From: JBMNGH01 sp050949725
GTDB lineage: Bacteria; Bacillota; Thermosediminibacteria; Thermosediminibacterales; Tepidanaerobacteraceae
Length of the DNA: 64,000 nt
NCBI GenBank assembly: GCA_050949725.1
Contig: JBMNGH010000001.1
Span: 369,681-433,680 of the forward strand
Reading direction: 5' to 3'
Within the stretch, counting starts at the first letter, position 1. Each line of letters starts with the position of its first letter. The notes under the pieces were generated by a model, which saw nothing but the letters and a program-made list of their open reading frames with translations, searched no databases and was not told the origin of the DNA. Position numbers and translations under genes: made by a program. Shown here piece by piece: positions 63,299 through 64,000 of this stretch.

Positions 63299-64000
63299 TC
63301 ACTCACCTTGAATCTTTATCTCGGGCTCAAGATTAATACCAAATCGCTCCTTTACAGTTTTTTGAATATGCGTGATAAGTTCAATAACATCCTTGCTTGT
63401 GGCATTTCCCATATTTACGATGAAACCTGCATGAAGATTCGAGACCATAGCATCCCCGATTCTATAACCTTTGAGACCGGCCTTTTCTATCAAATACCCA
63501 GCATAATTCCCGGGAGGCCTCTTAAAAGTACTACCCGCGCTCGGCAAGTTTAATGGTTGCTTTTCTTTCCGAAGGGAAAGGTATTTGTCCATCTTTTTCT
63601 TTATAACACTATAGTTTCCCGGTTTAAGCTCCATCTCCACCTCAAGCAAAATCTCTTCCCTGTTTTGCAGGACACTGTATCGATAGGAATATTCCAAATC
63701 ATCATGGTATAAGTCATAAATATCTCCACTGTAATTGAGGACTTTTACTTTTTTCACAATATCCGACATCTGTCCATCATATGCACCTGCGTTCATAACA
63801 GTAGCTCCGCCTATACTGCCCGGTATCCCATTTGCAAACTCCAGGCCGCTTAAACTGTTGTCAAGTGCAACATTGGATGCAGCCGATAATGAAACGCCTG
63901 CCTTGCATTTCAATGTATAGCCGTTTACAAGGATGTCGTTGAAATTCTGAGATAACTTTATTGCAACACCTCTGATTCCCTTATCAGTTACAAGCAGGTT
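63299..64000 (-). CDS. murB: UDP-N-acetylenolpyruvoylglucosamine reductase (MurB), C-terminal part
   Basis: FAD enzyme completing UDP-N-acetylmuramate for peptidoglycan. 233 codons are present; the first part of the FAD domain is beyond position 64000. Visible: GLEFANGIPGSIGGATVMNAGAYDG (read in two halves), YSYRYSVLQ with the type-I/II tyrosine loop, and AGSTFKRPPGNYAG with the conserved Ser-Thr-Phe. The C-terminal INLEPEIKIQG is typical. Upstream of the HyuA-like and HDAC-like genes, it likely heads their operon. Confidence 0.95.
   Translation of the reverse strand, partial: NLLVTDKGIRGVAIKLSQNFNDILVNGYTLKCKAGVSLSAASNVALDNSLSGLEFANGIPGSIGGATVMNAGAYDGQMSDIVKKVKVLNYSGDIYDLYHDDLEYSYRYSVLQNREEILLEVEMELKPGNYSVIKKKMDKYLSLRKEKQPLNLPSAGSTFKRPPGNYAGYLIEKAGLKGYRIGDAMVSNLHAGFIVNMGNATSKDVIELITHIQKTVKERFGINLEPEIKIQGE

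Overview
The window looks like part of the chromosome of an endospore-forming, AT-rich member of the Clostridia. It carries sporulation and spore genes (spoIIP, gpr, splB), Firmicutes regulators (hrcA with a CIRCE operator, two T-box leaders, a Mg2+ M-box, whiA, yvcK, rapZ) and consistently strong Shine-Dalgarno sites. A group III (archaeal-like) chaperonin lies inside the dnaK operon, an arrangement known from thermophilic and syntrophic Clostridia such as Carboxydothermus. I cannot name the genus from the sequence alone. No rRNA, tRNA, CRISPR array, transposase or prophage was recognised. Most genes lie on the minus strand.

Layout. Positions 1-5.8 kb: heat-shock operon hrcA - group III chaperonin - grpE - dnaK - dnaJ behind a sigma-A promoter and a consensus CIRCE. 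5.8-11.8 kb: hemW, lepA, a small membrane protein, spoIIP, gpr and a four-helix membrane protein. 11.9-17.8 kb: rpsT and a glutamine-rich coiled-coil gene on the plus strand, then holA, comEC and a MATE exporter on the minus strand. 18.2-26 kb: splB, a zinc-ribbon protein, dapB, birA, a secreted protein, small unknown genes, typA and a macrodomain protein. 26-31.9 kb: a Ca2+-type P-ATPase and an ilvB-ilvE operon behind a T-box read as isoleucine-specific. 31.9-36.7 kb: an ABC-F ribosome-protection ATPase behind an attenuator, next to a decaying DUF4342 / response regulator / histidine kinase operon with at least six lesions. 37.4-46.4 kb: a DUF456 protein and the ilvB-ilvH-ilvC-leuA-leuC-leuD-leuB operon behind a T-box read as leucine-specific. 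46.5-55.4 kb: PHP hydrolase, rapZ, yvcK, whiA, dnaE, a small protein, pfkA, and divergent ylbF. 55.5-58.8 kb: two tandem mgtE genes behind an M-box. 58.9-64 kb: two coiled-coil proteins of unknown role, then murB (cut by the window edge), a hydantoinase-like ATPase and a zinc-ribbon-tailed histone-deacetylase-family protein.

How it works together. Branched-chain amino acid synthesis is split into two transcription units, each with its own acetolactate synthase large subunit; the T-box specifiers suggest that uncharged tRNA-Ile controls one and uncharged tRNA-Leu the other. Mg2+ uptake is controlled by the M-box. Heat shock is controlled by HrcA and probably covers the unusual chaperonin.

Most unusual points: the chaperonin in the CIRCE operon; a 61-66 bp palindromic repeat present in four copies, three of them directly after riboswitch terminators; the ABC-F attenuator whose terminator contains the ribosome binding site; a spore photoproduct lyase without the usual hydrogen-donor cysteine; a glutamine-rich protein frameshifted next to 21-bp tandem repeats; and frequent TTG start codons. 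Many starts below were moved from the longest open frame to the codon placed correctly after a Shine-Dalgarno site.
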